Assembly (NCBI RefSeq): GCF_014650555.1
Contig: NZ_BMVE01000008.1
Span: 124,001 to 188,000 of the forward strand
Length of the DNA: 64,000 nt
Direction: 5' to 3'
Origin: Streptomyces goshikiensis
GTDB lineage: Bacteria; Actinomycetota; Actinomycetes; Streptomycetales; Streptomycetaceae
The notes under the pieces are model-generated. The model saw nothing but the letters and a program-made list of their open reading frames with translations. It was not told where the DNA came from and did not search any database. Position numbers and translations under genes: made by a program. Positions within the stretch are counted from its first letter, which is position 1. Each line of letters starts with the position of its first letter. Shown in pieces: positions 20,540-29,906 of this stretch.

Positions 20540-21463
20540 GTGACGACACGACGCCTGATGCTCCTTGACACCGCCTCCCTCTACTACCGCGCGTACTTCG
20601 GTGTGCCGGACTCCGTGAAGGCCCCGGACGGCACCCCCGTCAACGCCGTGCGCGGGCTGCTCGACTTCATCGGGCGACTGGTCCAGGACCACCGCCCGGA
20701 CGATCTGGTGGCGTGCATGGACGCCGACTGGAGGCCGCAGTGGCGGGTGGAGCTGATCCCCTCGTACAAGGCCCACCGGGTCGCGGTGGAGACGGAGACC
20801 GGCCCCGACCTGGAGGACACCCCCGACACCCTGGCCCCGCAGGTGCCCATCATCGAGGCGGCGCTGGACGCGTTCGGGATCGCGCGGGTGGGGGTCGCCG
20901 GATACGAGGCGGACGACGTGATCGGCACGCTGACGGACCGCGCGAGCGGCCCGGTGGACATCGTCACCGGCGACCGGGACCTCTACCAGCTGGTCGACGA
21001 CGCCCGGGAGCGGCGCGTGCTGTACCCGCTCAAGGGGGTGGGCACGCTCCAGGTGACGGACGAGGCGTGGCTGCGCGAGAAGTACGGGGTGGACGGCCCC
21101 GGGTACGCGGATCTGGCGCTGCTGCGCGGGGACCCGAGCGACGGCCTGCCCGGGGTTCCCGGGATCGGCGAGAAGACGGCGGCGAAGCTGCTCGACGCGT
21201 ACGGGAACCTGGCCGGAATCATCGCGGCGATCGACGACCCGCGGTCCCGGCTGACGGCTACGCAGCGTAAGCGGCTGGACGAATCGCGGCCGTATCTGGC
21301 CGTGGCGCCGAAGGTCGTCAAGGTCGCTTCGGACGTTCCGCTTCCGGATTTCGACCCCGCTCTGCCGAGGGTCGCGGCGCAGCCCGATCTCGTGGACGCG
21401 CTGGCGCACCGGTGGGGGTTGGGCGGAGCGGTGTCGCGTCTGAGCAGCGCGCTACTTCCCTGA
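20540..21463 (+). CDS. Stand-alone 5'-3' exonuclease
   Basis: A 307-residue FEN/PolA-N-like nuclease. LMLLDTASLYYRAYFG and CMDADWRPQWR supply metal-binding Asp residues. VGVAGYEADDVIGTLTDRA, DIVTGDRDLYQLV, and the helix-hairpin-helix GVPGIGEKTAAKLL follow in the standard order. It lacks a polymerase domain. Such proteins remove RNA primers or flaps in replication and repair. GTG start. The gene is divergent from the cupin regulator and 49 bases ahead of the iron-box-controlled gene. Confidence 0.93.
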   Translation: MTTRRLMLLDTASLYYRAYFGVPDSVKAPDGTPVNAVRGLLDFIGRLVQDHRPDDLVACMDADWRPQWRVELIPSYKAHRVAVETETGPDLEDTPDTLAPQVPIIEAALDAFGIARVGVAGYEADDVIGTLTDRASGPVDIVTGDRDLYQLVDDARERRVLYPLKGVGTLQVTDEAWLREKYGVDGPGYADLALLRGDPSDGLPGVPGIGEKTAAKLLDAYGNLAGIIAAIDDPRSRLTATQRKRLDESRPYLAVAPKVVKVASDVPLPDFDPALPRVAAQPDLVDALAHRWGLGGAVSRLSSALLP

Positions 21464-21470
21464 GGTGCTA

Positions 21471-21488
21471 ACTTAGGTAATCCTAAGT
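21471..21488. promoter_or_regulatory. Candidate iron box (DmdR/DtxR type)
   Basis: ACTTAGG-TAAT-CCTAAGT is a perfect seven-base inverted repeat ending 24 bases before the GTG of the siderophore-interacting protein. It carries the TTAGG/CCTAA halves of DtxR-family iron boxes, known in Streptomyces as DmdR sites. It would repress the gene when iron is plentiful. Confidence 0.75.
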
Positions 21489-21512
21489 ACCAATGGAGTC
21501 AGGGGAGACGCC

Positions 21513-22346
21513 GTGGCAGAAGGACGCGCCCGCACGGTCGGCACAGCCGTCGTAGTACGCACCGAGCGGCTGACACCGCACATGGTGCGCGTGGTGCTGG
21601 GCGGTGACGGACTGGCCGATTTCGACGCGGGCGAGTTCACCGACCACTACATCAAGCTCCTGTTCCCGCCGGAGGGCGTCACGTACGCCTCTCCCTGGGA
21701 CCTGGAGGCGATTCGTTCCTCCCACCCGCGCGACGAGTGGCCGCGCCAGCGCGCGTACACCGTGCGGGCGTGGGACGCCGCGCACCACGAGCTGACCCTC
21801 GACTTCGTGGTCCACGGGGACGAGGGCCTGGCCGGCCCCTGGGCCGCGCGGGTCCAGCCGGGCGAGACGGTACGTTTCCTCGGCCCGGGCGGCGCGTACG
21901 CCCCGGACCCGACGGCGGGCTGGCACCTCCTGGTCGGCGACGAGAGCGCCCTGCCGGCGATCGCCGCGGCGATGGAGCGGATGCCGGTCGGCGCGGACGT
22001 GCGGGCGTTCGTGGAGGTCGAGGGCCCGCAGGACGAGCAGAAGGTCGCCACGCCGGACGGGGTCGTCCCGGTCTGGCTCCACCGCGCCGGGCGCCCGGTC
22101 GGCGAGGCCCTGGTGGAGGCGATCACCTCGCTGGAGTTCCCCTCGAAGGACGTCCACGCCTTCGTCCACGGCGAGGCGGGCTTCGTGAAGGACCTCCGCC
22201 GCCACCTCCGCATGGAACGCGGCGTCCCCCGCGAACGCCTGTCGATCTCGGGCTACTGGCGCCTGGGCGAAACCGACGAGGGCTGGCGCGCGATCAAGCG
22301 CGACTGGAACGCCACGGTAGAAGCCGAACAAGAACGCGCCGCCTGA
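21513..22346 (+). CDS. Siderophore-interacting protein, flavin-dependent ferric reductase
   Basis: The 277-residue product has the ViuB/SIP layout. An FAD-binding barrel carries the motif RQRAYTVRAWD (about 86-96) and GDEGLAGPWAARVQPGE. A C-terminal NAD(P)-binding part has HLLVGDESALPAIAAAMERM and the end motif GYWRLGETDEGW. SIPs reduce Fe(III)-siderophores in the cytosol to release iron. The upstream iron box fits this role. GTG start with GGGGAG at good spacing. Confidence 0.93.
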   Translation: MAEGRARTVGTAVVVRTERLTPHMVRVVLGGDGLADFDAGEFTDHYIKLLFPPEGVTYASPWDLEAIRSSHPRDEWPRQRAYTVRAWDAAHHELTLDFVVHGDEGLAGPWAARVQPGETVRFLGPGGAYAPDPTAGWHLLVGDESALPAIAAAMERMPVGADVRAFVEVEGPQDEQKVATPDGVVPVWLHRAGRPVGEALVEAITSLEFPSKDVHAFVHGEAGFVKDLRRHLRMERGVPRERLSISGYWRLGETDEGWRAIKRDWNATVEAEQERAA

Positions 22347-22370
22347 CCTGGCGGTCCGGCGGCGGCCGAA

Positions 22371-22408
22371 CCCAGCCCCGCCGGCGATTGAGGCGCGGGG
22401 GGCGGGGC
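22371..22408. repeat. Dispersed intergenic repeat copy
   Basis: A copy of the element seen at 16681-16779, with the core CCCCGCCGGCGATTGAGG followed by a G-rich run. It lies between the siderophore-interacting protein gene and the serine hydrolase gene. Confidence 0.7.
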
Positions 22409-22464
22409 AGGGCCGCGTCGGCGTTCGGGGGGCGGGGTGCGGCGTCCGGCAGGACAATGGCGGC

Positions 22465-24018
22465 ATGCGTACGCCGCGCGTGCTCACCGCCACCGGGGTG
22501 CTCGTCGCGCTGGCCGCCGGGACGGCAACGGCGACGACGACCGCCGCCCCCACCCCGCCCCCACCCCCGCGGCCCCAGATCACCGACGCCGCCGTCGAGA
22601 AGGCCGTGGCCCGCCTCGACGGCACCGTCGCCGCCATGATGCGGACGACCGGCGTCCCCGGCGCCTCCGTGGCCGTCGTCCACAACGACAAGGTCCTCTA
22701 CCTCAAGGGCTTCGGCCTCCGAAGGACCGGTGAGAGCGGCAAGGTCGACCCCGACACCGTCTTCCAGATCGCCTCGCTCTCCAAGCCCGTCTCCTCCACC
22801 GTCGTCGCCGGCACCCTTTCCGACCCCGCCGACTGGGACAAGCACGTCCCCCTCCCCGGCTTCGCGCTGAAGGACCCCTGGGTCAGCGACCACGTCGCCA
22901 CCGCCGACCTCTTCTCCCACCGCAGCGGCCTCCCCGACCACGCCGGGGACCTCCTCGAAGACCTCGGCTACGACCAGTCGTACATCCTCGACCACCTCCG
23001 CCTGGAGCCCCTCGACCCGTTCCGCATCAGCTACGCGTACACCAACTTCGGCTTCACCGCCGCCGCCGAGGCCATCGCCGCCGCCCGGGGCACCAGCTGG
23101 CAGAAGCTGTCCGCGGACACCCTCTTCAAGCCCGCCGGCATGACCCGCACCAGCACCGAGTTCTCCGCGTTCCGCGACGCCCCCGACCACGCCGCCACCC
23201 ACGTGAAGAACCCCGACGGCACCTGGAGCCCCCGCTACGTCCGCGACCCCGACGCCCAGTCGCCCGCCGGCGGCGTCAGTTCCACCGCCCGCGACATGTC
23301 GCGCTGGCTGCGGCTCCAGCTCGGCAACGGCGTCCTCGACGGCAAGCGCATCGTCCCCGCCGGCACCCTCGACCGCACCCACCAGCCGCAGATCCTCTCG
23401 CAGCCGCCCACCACCGCCACCGGCGAGCACACCGGCTTCTACGGGCTCGGCTGGAACGTCTCCTACGACGACGCCGGCCGCCTCCGCCTGAGCCACTCCG
23501 GGGCCTTCGAACTCGGCGCCAACACCAACGTCACGATGCTCCCCCTGGAACAGCTCGGCATCATCGTCCTCACCAACGGCGCCCCCGTCGGCCTCGCCGA
23601 CGCCGTCGCCCTCGACTTCTTCGACGTCGCCGAGCACGGCCGGGCCTCCACCGACTGGCTCGCGGTCGCCTCGGCGCTGTACGCGCAGGCACTCGACGCG
23701 GGCCGCTCCCCCACCGACTACGCGCACCCGCCCGCGGGCGCCAAGCCCGCGAGGAACGACTCGGCGTACACCGGAACGTACGACAACCCGTACTACGGCA
23801 AGCTCACCGTGGCGGCGAACCCGGACGGCAGCGGCCTGACCCTCTCCCTCGGCCCCAAGCCCCTGAAGTTCCCCCTCACCCACTACGACGGCGACGTCTT
23901 CAGCTTCGAGACCGCCGGCGAGAACGCGGTCGGCCGCACCGGCGTCACCTTCGCCGACGGCACGGTCCGCGTCGAGTACCTGGACGCGAACCACCTGGGC
24001 ACCTTCACCCGGCAGTAG
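22465..24018 (+). CDS. Secreted serine hydrolase, beta-lactamase class C family
   Basis: A 517-residue exported protein: a signal peptide (about residues 1-28) and a Pro-rich linker, then the penicillin-binding fold with SLSK (catalytic Ser104, Lys107), YTN in AYTNFGF, and a C-terminal HSGAFELGANTN that replaces the KTG motif. A C-terminal lipocalin-like domain (YTGTYDNPYYGKLTVAANPDG) completes the EstB/AmpC-like architecture. It probably hydrolyses an ester or peptide bond outside the cell; substrate unknown. It starts 119 bases after the siderophore gene, behind a repeat. Confidence 0.88.
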   Translation: MRTPRVLTATGVLVALAAGTATATTTAAPTPPPPPRPQITDAAVEKAVARLDGTVAAMMRTTGVPGASVAVVHNDKVLYLKGFGLRRTGESGKVDPDTVFQIASLSKPVSSTVVAGTLSDPADWDKHVPLPGFALKDPWVSDHVATADLFSHRSGLPDHAGDLLEDLGYDQSYILDHLRLEPLDPFRISYAYTNFGFTAAAEAIAAARGTSWQKLSADTLFKPAGMTRTSTEFSAFRDAPDHAATHVKNPDGTWSPRYVRDPDAQSPAGGVSSTARDMSRWLRLQLGNGVLDGKRIVPAGTLDRTHQPQILSQPPTTATGEHTGFYGLGWNVSYDDAGRLRLSHSGAFELGANTNVTMLPLEQLGIIVLTNGAPVGLADAVALDFFDVAEHGRASTDWLAVASALYAQALDAGRSPTDYAHPPAGAKPARNDSAYTGTYDNPYYGKLTVAANPDGSGLTLSLGPKPLKFPLTHYDGDVFSFETAGENAVGRTGVTFADGTVRVEYLDANHLGTFTRQ

Positions 24019-24055
24019 GAAGCCGCCCCCGCCGGGGCGCCTACGCTGGACCCCG

Positions 24056-25030
24056 ATGAGACGCAGACCCCTACCCCCCGCGCCGCTCCCCCAGGTCGCC
24101 GGCATCGACCCGGTCCGGCTGCGGCTGCCCTCCGACCCGGACGGGCTCTGGCCGGACCTCGGCGCCTACCTCACCGACCGCTACGCCGGCACCCGCGGCG
24201 CCGAGACCATGCCCGGCCTGCTCCGCGCCGGCCGGGTCCTCGGGGTGGGAGGCCGCGTGCTGCGCCCGGAGGACCCGTACGAGCCGGGCAGCTACCTGTG
24301 GTTCCACCGGGACATGCCGCCCGAGCCGGCGGTGCCCTTCCCCATCGGCGTCGTCTACCGCGACGAGCACCTCCTCGTCGCGGACAAGCCGCACTTCCTG
24401 GCGACGACCCCGCGCGGCAGCCACGTCACCCAGACCGCGCTGGCCCGGCTCCGCGACGAGCTGGATCTGCCCGCCCTCAGCCCCGCGCACCGGCTCGACC
24501 GGCTGACGGCCGGCCTGGTCATGTTCAGCATCCGCCCCGAGGACCGCGGCGCGTACCAGCTGCTCTTCCAGAACCGGCGGGTCGGGAAGCAGTACGAGGC
24601 CCTCGCGCCGCTGGATCCGGCGCTCGCCCTCCCGCGCACCCTGCACAGCCGGATCGAGAAGACCCGCGGCGTCATCGCGGCGGCCGAGATCCCGGGCGGC
24701 GAGCCGAACGCCGAGACGCTGGTCGAACTCGCCGAGTCGAAGGGGGACACGGGCCGCTACCGGCTGACCCCGCACACCGGCCGCACCCACCAGCTGCGGG
24801 TGCACATGAACAGCCTGGGGCTGCCCATCCTCGGGGACCCCGTCTACCCGAAGGTCACCGACCCGGACCCGCTGGACTACCGCCGGCCGCTGCAACTGCT
24901 CGCCCGGGTCCTGGAGTTCACCGACCCGGTCACCGGGATCGCCCACCGCCTGGAGAGCCGGCGCACCCTGGAGGCGTGGGAAGACCCCACCGCCTGGGAC
25001 GCCGGCCCCCGGCCGGAAGGGACGGCCTAG
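24056..25030 (+). CDS. RluA-family RNA pseudouridine synthase
   Basis: A 324-residue enzyme that isomerises uridine in rRNA or tRNA. The catalytic motif AHRLDRLTAG contains Asp148, and RTHQLRVHMNSLGLPILGDP is the second family motif. The N-terminal part has no clear S4 domain. The stop codon overlaps the stop of the convergent helicase gene by CTAG (25027-25030). Target site cannot be read from sequence. Confidence 0.92.
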   Translation: MRRRPLPPAPLPQVAGIDPVRLRLPSDPDGLWPDLGAYLTDRYAGTRGAETMPGLLRAGRVLGVGGRVLRPEDPYEPGSYLWFHRDMPPEPAVPFPIGVVYRDEHLLVADKPHFLATTPRGSHVTQTALARLRDELDLPALSPAHRLDRLTAGLVMFSIRPEDRGAYQLLFQNRRVGKQYEALAPLDPALALPRTLHSRIEKTRGVIAAAEIPGGEPNAETLVELAESKGDTGRYRLTPHTGRTHQLRVHMNSLGLPILGDPVYPKVTDPDPLDYRRPLQLLARVLEFTDPVTGIAHRLESRRTLEAWEDPTAWDAGPRPEGTA

Positions 25031-27861
25031 CCGACGGAGCTGTAGGCCACCACACCGCGCAGCAGCGAGTCGACGGCCTTGCGGGCGTTCTTCGCGACCG
25101 TGCTGCCCGTCGAGGACGGCGGCGCGGCCGCGGCGATCTGCCCGAGTACGTCGATGACCTGCTTGCACCAGCGCACGAAGTCACCGGCCGGCATCTCCGC
25201 CTCGCGCAGCACCTCGTCCAGGCCCTTGTCGGAGGCCCACTGGTACGCCGCCCACGCGAAGCCGAGGTCCGGCTCGCGCTGGCCCACGCCCTCCGCCTGG
25301 TTGATGCGGTGCTCCTCCTCCAGCGCGTCGAGGCGGCCCCAGATCCGGACCATCTCGCCCAGCGCCACCTTCGCGGCCCCGTTCGGCACCTTCGGCGCGG
25401 CCGCGTCGTCGGACTGCCGCGCCTCGAACACCAACGCCGAGACGCAGGAGGCCAGTTCGGCCGGGCTCAGGCCCTCCCAGACCCGCTCGCGCAGGCACTC
25501 CGACGCCAGCAGGTCGAGCTCCCCGTACAGCCGGGCGAGCCGCTTGCCGTGCTCGGTGACCTCGTCCTCGCGCAGGTAGTCGAGCTCGGTGAGCAGCGCG
25601 TGGATCCGGTCGAAGGTGCGGGCGATGGTGTTCGTCCGGCCCTCGATGCGCCGCTCCAGCTGCTGGGTGTCCCGCTTGAGGCGGTGGTAGCGCTCCGCCC
25701 AGCGGGCGTGGTCCTCGCGCTCGTCGCACCCGTGGCAGGGGTGCGCCCGCAGCTCGGCCCGCAGCCTGGCGATCTCACGGTCGTCGGCCGCGGCCGCCCT
25801 GCCGCGCTTGTGCCGGTCCGGCGCTATGTGCCCGGCCTTGGCGCGCAGTTGGGACGCCAGGTCCCGGCGCGACTGCGGCGAGCGCTGGTTGAAGGTCTTG
25901 GGGATCCGCATCCGCTCGATGGCCTCGACCGGAACCGGGAAGTCGATCGCGGCGAGCCGCTTGACCTGCCGCTCCGCGGTGAGCACCAGCGGGCGCGGGC
26001 CCTCGGTGTACTCCTGGCCGCGGTGCCCGTTGACCCGCCCCGCCGGCATGCCCGGATCCAGCACCAGCGCCAGCCCGGCGAACTTGCCGGTCGGCACGTG
26101 GATGATGTCGCCCGGCTTGAGCCGCTCCAGCGAACCGGCCGCCTGCGCCCGGCGCTGCGCCGCGCCCTGCTTCGCCAGATCGGTCTCGCGGTCCTTGAGG
26201 TCGCGGCGCAGCCGCGCGTACTCAGCGAAGTCCCCGAGGTGGCAGGTCATGCCCTGCTCGTAGCCCTCCAGGCCCTCCTCGTTGCGCTGCACCTGCTTGG
26301 AGATCCCGACGACCGAGCGGTCGGCCTGGAACTGCGCGAAGGAGGTCTCCAGCAGCTCGCGCGAACGGTGCCGCCCGAACATCTGGACCAGGTTGACGGC
26401 CATGTTGTACGAGGGCTTGAAGCTGGAGCGCAGCGGATACGTACGGGTACCGGCGAGCCCGGCCAGACCCACCGGGTCCATGCCGCGCTGCCACAGGACC
26501 ACCGCGTGGCCCTCGACGTCGATGCCGCGCCGCCCGGCCCGGCCGGTCAGCTGCGTGTACTCGCCGGGGGTGATGTCGGCGTGCTGCTCGCCGTTCCACT
26601 TGACCAGCTTCTCCAGGATCACCGTGCGCGCGGGCATGTTGATGCCGAGCGCCAGCGTCTCGGTCGCGAACACGGCCTTGACCAGGCCCCGGACGAAGAG
26701 CTCCTCCACGACCTCCTTGAAGGTCGGCAGCATGCCGGCGTGGTGCGCGGCGATGCCCCGCTCCAGGCCTTCGAGCCATTCGTAGTACCCGAGGACGTGC
26801 AGGTCCTCGGTGGGGATGGAGGCGGTCCGCTCCTCTACGATGCCGCGCACCTTCAGGCGCGCTTCCTCGTTGTTGAGCCGCAGGCCCGCGTACAGGCACT
26901 GCTGGACGGCGGCCTCGCAACCGGCGCGGCTGAAGATGAAGTTGATGGCGGGCAGCAGGTCGTCGTTGTCGAGGCGGGCGATCACCTCGGGACGGCTCGG
27001 CGTCCAGATCCGGCTGCGCGAGCGCCGCTCGCGCTCGCGGTCGGCCTCGCGGACCATCTTGCCGCGCCGCCGGTCCTTCGGGTTGTACGTGCGGCTGTTC
27101 TCCTCGCGCGCCATGCGCAGCAGATCGGGGTTGACCTCCCGGCGCGCGGAGCCGCGGCCGCCGTGGTCGGACTCCTCCTCGAAGAGGTCGTACACCCGCC
27201 GGCCGGCCATGACGTGCTGCCACAGCGGTACGGGCCGCTCCTCGGAGACGATCACGTCGGTGTCGCCGCGGACGGTGTCCAGCCAGTCGCCGAACTCCTC
27301 CGCGTTGGACACGGTGGCCGAGAGGGACACCAGGGTCACCGACTCGGGGAGGTGGATGATCACTTCCTCCCAGACGGCGCCGCGGAAGCGGTCGGAGAGG
27401 TAGTGCACCTCGTCCATCACGACGTAGCCGAGGCCGCGCAGCGCCTGGGAGCCCGCGTACAGCATGTTGCGGAGCACCTCGGTGGTCATGACGACCACGG
27501 GCGCGTCCCCGTTGACGCTGTTGTCGCCGGTCAGCAGGCCCACCTTGTCGGCGCCGTAGCGCTTGACGAGGTCGGCGAACTTCTGGTTCGACAGGGCCTT
27601 GATCGGCGTCGTGTAGAAGCACTTGCGGCCCTGCGCGAGCGCCAGGTGCACGGCGAACTCGCCGACGATGGTCTTGCCCGAGCCCGTCGGGGCGGCGACC
27701 AGCACGCCCTTGCCGGCCTCCAGTGCCTTGCAGGCCTCGACCTGGTACGGGTCCAGGTCGAATTCGTACATCTCGCGGAAGGGGGCCAGGGCAGAGGCCT
27801 CTTCCGCGGCGCGGATCCGGGCAGCGGCGTACCGCTCGGCGGGTGAGAGTTCTTCGGTCAT
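25027..27861 (-). CDS. Ski2-like superfamily II RNA helicase (HelY/Mtr4 type)
   Basis: A 944-residue ATP-dependent helicase. Motif I APTGSGKT (about 63-70), II MDEVHYLSD, III SLSATVSN, and VI QLTGRAGRRGID form the two RecA domains. An rRNA-processing arch-like part (with GDIIHVPTGKFAGLALVLDPG) and a C-terminal DSHCT domain follow, as in Mtr4/Ski2 and mycobacterial HelY. It likely remodels structured RNA. The ATG at 27859-27861 is chosen over a TTG at 27894. It is the last gene of the minus block that begins with the Tat genes. Confidence 0.93.
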   Translation of the reverse strand: MTEELSPAERYAAARIRAAEEASALAPFREMYEFDLDPYQVEACKALEAGKGVLVAAPTGSGKTIVGEFAVHLALAQGRKCFYTTPIKALSNQKFADLVKRYGADKVGLLTGDNSVNGDAPVVVMTTEVLRNMLYAGSQALRGLGYVVMDEVHYLSDRFRGAVWEEVIIHLPESVTLVSLSATVSNAEEFGDWLDTVRGDTDVIVSEERPVPLWQHVMAGRRVYDLFEEESDHGGRGSARREVNPDLLRMAREENSRTYNPKDRRRGKMVREADRERERRSRSRIWTPSRPEVIARLDNDDLLPAINFIFSRAGCEAAVQQCLYAGLRLNNEEARLKVRGIVEERTASIPTEDLHVLGYYEWLEGLERGIAAHHAGMLPTFKEVVEELFVRGLVKAVFATETLALGINMPARTVILEKLVKWNGEQHADITPGEYTQLTGRAGRRGIDVEGHAVVLWQRGMDPVGLAGLAGTRTYPLRSSFKPSYNMAVNLVQMFGRHRSRELLETSFAQFQADRSVVGISKQVQRNEEGLEGYEQGMTCHLGDFAEYARLRRDLKDRETDLAKQGAAQRRAQAAGSLERLKPGDIIHVPTGKFAGLALVLDPGMPAGRVNGHRGQEYTEGPRPLVLTAERQVKRLAAIDFPVPVEAIERMRIPKTFNQRSPQSRRDLASQLRAKAGHIAPDRHKRGRAAAADDREIARLRAELRAHPCHGCDEREDHARWAERYHRLKRDTQQLERRIEGRTNTIARTFDRIHALLTELDYLREDEVTEHGKRLARLYGELDLLASECLRERVWEGLSPAELASCVSALVFEARQSDDAAAPKVPNGAAKVALGEMVRIWGRLDALEEEHRINQAEGVGQREPDLGFAWAAYQWASDKGLDEVLREAEMPAGDFVRWCKQVIDVLGQIAAAAPPSSTGSTVAKNARKAVDSLLRGVVAYSSVG

Positions 27862-27931
27862 CTTGTAGTCGAGCCTACCCGCCGCCTCTGACAACAGTCG
27901 CGATCTTTATTCAGGAGGCCTTTACCCCGAA

Positions 27932-28852
27932 TCAGGGCATCAGAAGCCTCAGGGCGGCGGGTACGCACTCGGCGGTCACGGGCAGCGGCCCCATCGGCTC
28001 GCCGTCCGCGTAGGCGGTGCTCCCGGCCGCCTCCAGCGTCACCTTCCGGGCCCGGTGGACGGTCACCTTCGGGTGGCTGAGGTGGGTGCCCCGGTAGACG
28101 CGCGGGAACACCCGCAGGAGGGTGGCGCGGGTGCAGTCGCCGACCACCGTGATGTCGAAGAGCCCGTCGTCGGGCACCGCGTCCGCGCAGATGCGCATGC
28201 CGCCGCCGTACGAGGATCCGTTGCCCACCGCCACCAGCGTGGCCTCGGTCTCGATGACGGGGCCGTCGTCCAGGGTGATCCGGTACGGGAAGGGGCGGAA
28301 GGCGGCCAGCTCCGCGATCATGGCGAGGTCGTACTTGAAGCGCCCCGCGGGCAGCCGCATCCGGTTGCCCCGGTCGTTGACGCGCGAGTCGAAGCCGGAG
28401 CACAGCACCGTCCCGTACCAGGTCCCGGAGCCGGTCCCCTCGGCCCCCTCGGCCCGGTTGACGCGGCCCAGGTCGATCTCCCGGATCCGGCCCTCCTTGA
28501 GGGCCTCGCCGGCCAGCCGCCCGGCCTGCTCGGGATCCCGTACGGGCAGCCCCATGGCCCGCGCGAAGTCGTTCCCGGTGCCCACGGCGATCACGCCGAG
28601 CGGCACCAGCGTGCCCGCGAGGGCCTGGAGGGCGAGGGAGACCATCCCGTCGCCGCCGACGGCGAGCACCGCGCCGGTCCCCTCGCGGACGGCGGTGCGC
28701 AGCTGGGCCAGCGCGTCCCCGGCGTCCGCGCCGGAGACGGTCCGCACGCAGAAGCCGGCGGCCCGGAGCGCGGAAGCGGCCGGCTGCGCGACCCGCGCGC
28801 CCCGGCCGCGTCCCGCGGTGGGATTGACGAAGAGGGTGATCTCAGCGCTCAC
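27932..28852 (-). CDS. Diacylglycerol kinase family lipid kinase
   Basis: A 306-residue DAGK catalytic-domain protein. EITLFVNPTAGRGRG starts the fold, AVGGDGMVSLALQAL is the nucleotide-binding GGDG motif, and GVIAVGTGNDFARAMG supplies the second. It phosphorylates a lipid such as diacylglycerol or a related long-chain alcohol at the inner membrane face. The GTG at 28850-28852 lies 17 bases after tatC, so it is co-transcribed with the Tat genes. Confidence 0.92.
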   Translation of the reverse strand: MSAEITLFVNPTAGRGRGARVAQPAASALRAAGFCVRTVSGADAGDALAQLRTAVREGTGAVLAVGGDGMVSLALQALAGTLVPLGVIAVGTGNDFARAMGLPVRDPEQAGRLAGEALKEGRIREIDLGRVNRAEGAEGTGSGTWYGTVLCSGFDSRVNDRGNRMRLPAGRFKYDLAMIAELAAFRPFPYRITLDDGPVIETEATLVAVGNGSSYGGGMRICADAVPDDGLFDITVVGDCTRATLLRVFPRVYRGTHLSHPKVTVHRARKVTLEAAGSTAYADGEPMGPLPVTAECVPAALRLLMP

Positions 28853-28869
28853 CCGCCGGAATCTACCGG

Positions 28870-29844
28870 TCAGGTCGCGTCGTCGTAACCGTTGATCCGC
28901 TGGCGCCCGCCGTCGTCCTGTCCGGGCAGCGCGTTCGGGGCCGGTACGGATTCGACGCCGCCGATCGGCGCGGGGGTGAGGTCCAGGTCGGAGGCCTCGT
29001 CGTCGTCGAGACCGGCGTCGGGGTTGGCACGGCTGCGACGGCGGTCGTTGAGCAGACAGATCCCGAGGGCCAGGAAGTACAGGGCGACGATCGGGGAGGC
29101 CAGCGTCAGCATGGTGAGCGGGTCGCCGGTCGGGGTGGCGAAGGCCGCGAAGATCGTGATGCCGAGGACCATGGCCCGCCACCAGCTGCCCAGCCGCTTG
29201 GCGCTGAGCACTCCCGTGAAGTTCAGCAGGACCAGCATCAGCGGCAGCTCGAACGCGAGGCCGAAGACCACGACCATGCGCGTGACCAGGTCGAGGTAGT
29301 CGTCGACCGGGAGCAGGTTCTTGACGTGGTCGGGGGTGAAGCCGAGGAGGATCTCCGCGGTCTGCGGCAGGATCTTGTACGCGAGCACCGCGCCGGCGAG
29401 GAACAGCGGAGCGCCGACCGCGACGAAGCTCAGCGCGTACTTCTTCTCGTTCTTGTGCAGGCCGGGGGCGGCGAAGGCCCACAGCTGGTACAGCCAGACC
29501 GGGGCGGAGAACACGACGCCCGCGGAGAGTCCGACCTTGAGCGCGATGGAGAAGGGCGCGGTCAGGCCGTTCGTCGTCATCTCGGCGCAGGGCGCGCCGT
29601 TGCGCTGGAGGGTCGCGCCGGGGGTACAGCCGACCGAGGAGAGCATCGGCTCCAGCAGGAAGTCGATGATCGGCCTGTAGTAGTAGGCCGCGACGACGGT
29701 GATCACCACGATCGCCAGGACCGACTTCAGCAGGCGGTTACGCAGCTCACGCAGGTGTTCGACCAGAGGCATACGCCCTTCGGCGTCCTTCACCTTCTGG
29801 ACCTTCTGGTCCTGCTTCCCCTGCTTGCGGGCAGACTTGAGCAA
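28870..29844 (-). CDS. tatC: Twin-arginine translocase subunit TatC
   Basis: TatC is the receptor for twin-arginine signal peptides in the cytoplasmic membrane. The 324-residue protein has MPLVEHLRELRNRLLKS near the N-terminus and six membrane helices. FELPLMLVLLNFTGV and AFATPTGDPLTML are conserved loops. The N- and C-terminal tails are longer than in E. coli; the C-tail is acidic. TTG start. tatA precedes it by 62 bases; no tatB is in the window. Confidence 0.97.
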   Translation of the reverse strand: MLKSARKQGKQDQKVQKVKDAEGRMPLVEHLRELRNRLLKSVLAIVVITVVAAYYYRPIIDFLLEPMLSSVGCTPGATLQRNGAPCAEMTTNGLTAPFSIALKVGLSAGVVFSAPVWLYQLWAFAAPGLHKNEKKYALSFVAVGAPLFLAGAVLAYKILPQTAEILLGFTPDHVKNLLPVDDYLDLVTRMVVVFGLAFELPLMLVLLNFTGVLSAKRLGSWWRAMVLGITIFAAFATPTGDPLTMLTLASPIVALYFLALGICLLNDRRRSRANPDAGLDDDEASDLDLTPAPIGGVESVPAPNALPGQDDGGRQRINGYDDAT

Positions 29845-29906
29845 CCCACGTCCCTTGTCTCGTTGCAGATGACTGGCGTGACCTCGGCCGTGTGGCCGGG
29901 CCGGGG

